Assembly: GCA_963839995.1 (NCBI GenBank)
Contig: CAWIXH010000017.1
Coordinates: 62,001 to 126,000 of the forward strand
Length of the DNA stretch: 64,000 bases
Direction of reading: 5' to 3'
DNA from: CAWIUB01 sp963839995
Lineage (GTDB): Bacteria > Actinomycetota > Actinomycetes > Mycobacteriales > Jatrophihabitantaceae
The notes under the pieces were generated by a model. It was not told the origin of the DNA and made no database searches. It saw only the letters and a program-made list of their open reading frames with translations. The position numbers and the translations under genes were made by a program. This document shows, piece after piece, positions 62,871 to 64,000 of the stretch. The number at the start of each line of letters is the position of its first letter. Position 1 is the first letter of the stretch.

Positions 62871-63683
62871 GTGCCGACCAGCAAGCAGCGCCGTGAGGCC
62901 GCGCGCCGACACCTCGAACGTCAGCTGCAGCAACGTCAGGTGCAGGAGGCGGCCCGCAAGCGTCGGGTCCTGATCGCGACCGTCGCCGGCACCCTGGTGC
63001 TCGCCCTAGTCGTGGTGCTCTTCATCGTGGTGATGACGCGCAACGACAACAAGAACACTGCGGCCTCCAGCGCCTCGCCGAGCGCGGCATCGGCGACCGC
63101 GACGCAGGCCGCTGCCAAGTACCCGTGCACCTGGACCAAGAGCGGCACGGCCGCGAAGCCGGTCACCGTTCCATCGACTACCACGCCGCCCAAGACCGGA
63201 ATGGCGGTGGTCGACGTCGCCACCACCCGGGGACCGATGGTGTTCACGCTGGACCGGGCCAAGGCGCCGTGCACCGTCGCCAGCTTCGAGTCGCTCGTCA
63301 AGCAGAAGTTCTACAACGACACCGCCTGCCACCGGCTGGTGACGACCGGCATCTACGTGCTGCAGTGCGGCGACCCGACCGGCAAGGGCAGCGGCGGCCC
63401 CGGCTACACCATCCCGGATGAGTACACGGGCAAGGAGAAGTACACCCGCGGGGTGATTGCGATGGCCAACACCGGGTCGGCGAACACAGGCGGCAGTCAG
63501 TTCTTCATCACCTACAAGAACGATTCGCTGCCGGCCCAATACACGGTCTTCGGCACCGTTACCGGCGGGATGTCGGTTATCGACAAGGTGGCCGCGGCGG
63601 GCTCGAACAACGCCAACGGGACCGGCGACGGCGCGCCCAAGCTGCCGATCATGTTGACCACGCTGAGCGTCAAGTCCAGCTGA
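62871..63683 (+). CDS. Membrane-anchored cyclophilin-type peptidyl-prolyl isomerase
   Basis: The 270-residue protein has a basic, coiled-coil-like start (3-32), one membrane helix (33-55), an Ala/Ser/Thr linker and an extracytoplasmic cyclophilin domain (about 105-268) with FYNDTACHRLV, VLQCGDPTGKGSGGPGYTIPDE and GSQFFITY. Some residues of the human active site differ (HRLV for FHRII). AGAGGA lies before the GTG at 62871. It is divergent from the MBL gene and ends 3 bp from relA. Confidence 0.9.
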   Translation: MPTSKQRREAARRHLERQLQQRQVQEAARKRRVLIATVAGTLVLALVVVLFIVVMTRNDNKNTAASSASPSAASATATQAAAKYPCTWTKSGTAAKPVTVPSTTTPPKTGMAVVDVATTRGPMVFTLDRAKAPCTVASFESLVKQKFYNDTACHRLVTTGIYVLQCGDPTGKGSGGPGYTIPDEYTGKEKYTRGVIAMANTGSANTGGSQFFITYKNDSLPAQYTVFGTVTGGMSVIDKVAAAGSNNANGTGDGAPKLPIMLTTLSVKSS

Positions 63684-63686
63684 GGC

Positions 63687-64000
63687 TCAGCTGGCGGAGG
63701 CCACCCGGTAGACGTCGTACACGCCCTCGACGTTGCGGATTGCCCGCAGCAGGTGACCGAGGTGCCGGGAGTCGCCGAGCTCGAAAGTGAACCGGCTGAC
63801 CGCGACCCGATCGCGGTTGGTGGTCACCGACGCCGACAGGATGCTGACCCGCTCGTCCGAGAGCACCCGGCTCACGTCCGAGAGCAACCGGTGCCGGTCC
63901 AGCGCCTCGACCTGGATCGACACCACGAACACCGAGTCGGGGGACGGAACCCACTCGACCTCGACCAGACGCTCGGGTTGGTCCAACAGGCTGGTCGCGT
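63687..64000 (-). CDS. relA: (p)ppGpp synthetase/hydrolase, C-terminal ACT domain (runs off the window edge)
   Basis: The visible 104 codons read ATSLLDQPERLVEVEW, then VVSIQVEALDRHRLLSDVSRVLSDE, an ACT domain that ends long RelA/SpoT proteins and senses ribosome or amino-acid state. Catalytic domains are outside the window. The neighbourhood (cyclophilin, MBL hydrolase, hisS) matches that of relA in many actinobacteria, which supports the call over other ACT proteins. Confidence 0.9.
   Translation of the reverse strand, partial: ATSLLDQPERLVEVEWVPSPDSVFVVSIQVEALDRHRLLSDVSRVLSDERVSILSASVTTNRDRVAVSRFTFELGDSRHLGHLLRAIRNVEGVYDVYRVASAS

Overview
The window is chromosomal DNA of a high-GC Gram-positive bacterium of the phylum Actinomycetota. 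Evidence: uniformly GC-rich codon use, frequent GTG/TTG starts, ATGA/GTGA stop-start overlaps, a BldD regulator with a cyclic-di-GMP motif, a PriA without a Walker A motif, and a housekeeping gene order (ribH-ribBA-ribE-ribD-rpe ... rsmB-fmt-def-priA-metK-coaBC-rpoZ-gmk ... pyrF-pyrD-pyrK-carB-carA-pyrC-pyrB-pyrR-bldD-nusB-efp ... aroQ-aroB-aroK-aroC ... aroE-mltG-ruvX-alaS-rarA ... aspS-hisS-relA) that resembles Streptomyces and relatives. The genus cannot be fixed from the sequence alone.

Layout. 1-899: infC-rpmI-rplT translation operon (minus), infC apparently starting with ATC. 1191-3243: a DUF1844 gene and the hisE-hisG-PH-protein operon. 3310-4878: a decayed DUF222 gene, a gene-free stretch and a 16-bp tandem repeat wedged between hisE and ribH. 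4874-8968: riboflavin operon plus rpe. 9009-12432: an accessory plus-strand trio (TPR-LuxR regulator, flavoprotein oxidoreductase, SnoaL-like protein). 12417-20684: protein formylation/deformylation, priA, metK, coaBC, rpoZ, gmk. 20753-25203: an inserted plus-strand block (proton-pumping transhydrogenase, aldo/keto reductase, methyltransferase) where gmk and pyrF are normally separated by the actinobacterial IHF gene. 25200-35227: complete pyrimidine operon with a PyrR RNA element over the pyrR ribosome site. 35316-42053: bldD with a likely self-operator, nusB, efp, an LCP cell-wall ligase and the shikimate genes. 42066-44376: prepilin peptidase and molybdenum-cofactor genes. 44396-52406: aroE, mltG, ruvX, alaS, rarA and a vapBC pair. 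52500-54817: a conserved unknown, an acyl-CoA dehydrogenase and a DJ-1/PfpI protein. 54831-58755: an IS1182-like element interrupted by an IS256-like element that sits between 244/242-bp direct repeats. 58864-64000: aspS, hisS, a glyoxalase-II-like hydrolase, a membrane cyclophilin and the 3' end of relA.

Most genes form tightly coupled operons that lead from central precursors to nucleotides, cofactors and aromatic amino acids, and to tRNA charging and translation. The most unusual signals lie between genes. A 67-bp repeat occurs twice (pyrR/pyrB and the MBL gene/hisS). Each copy ends in an 11-codon mini-ORF whose TGA overlaps the ATG of the next gene, and the same Ser-Ala-Arg-Ala-Lys-Ser tail ends the VapB antitoxin directly before vapC. 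Other signals are a second gene apparently starting with ATC, several perfect-arm intergenic dyads and the chimeric nested insertion sequences.
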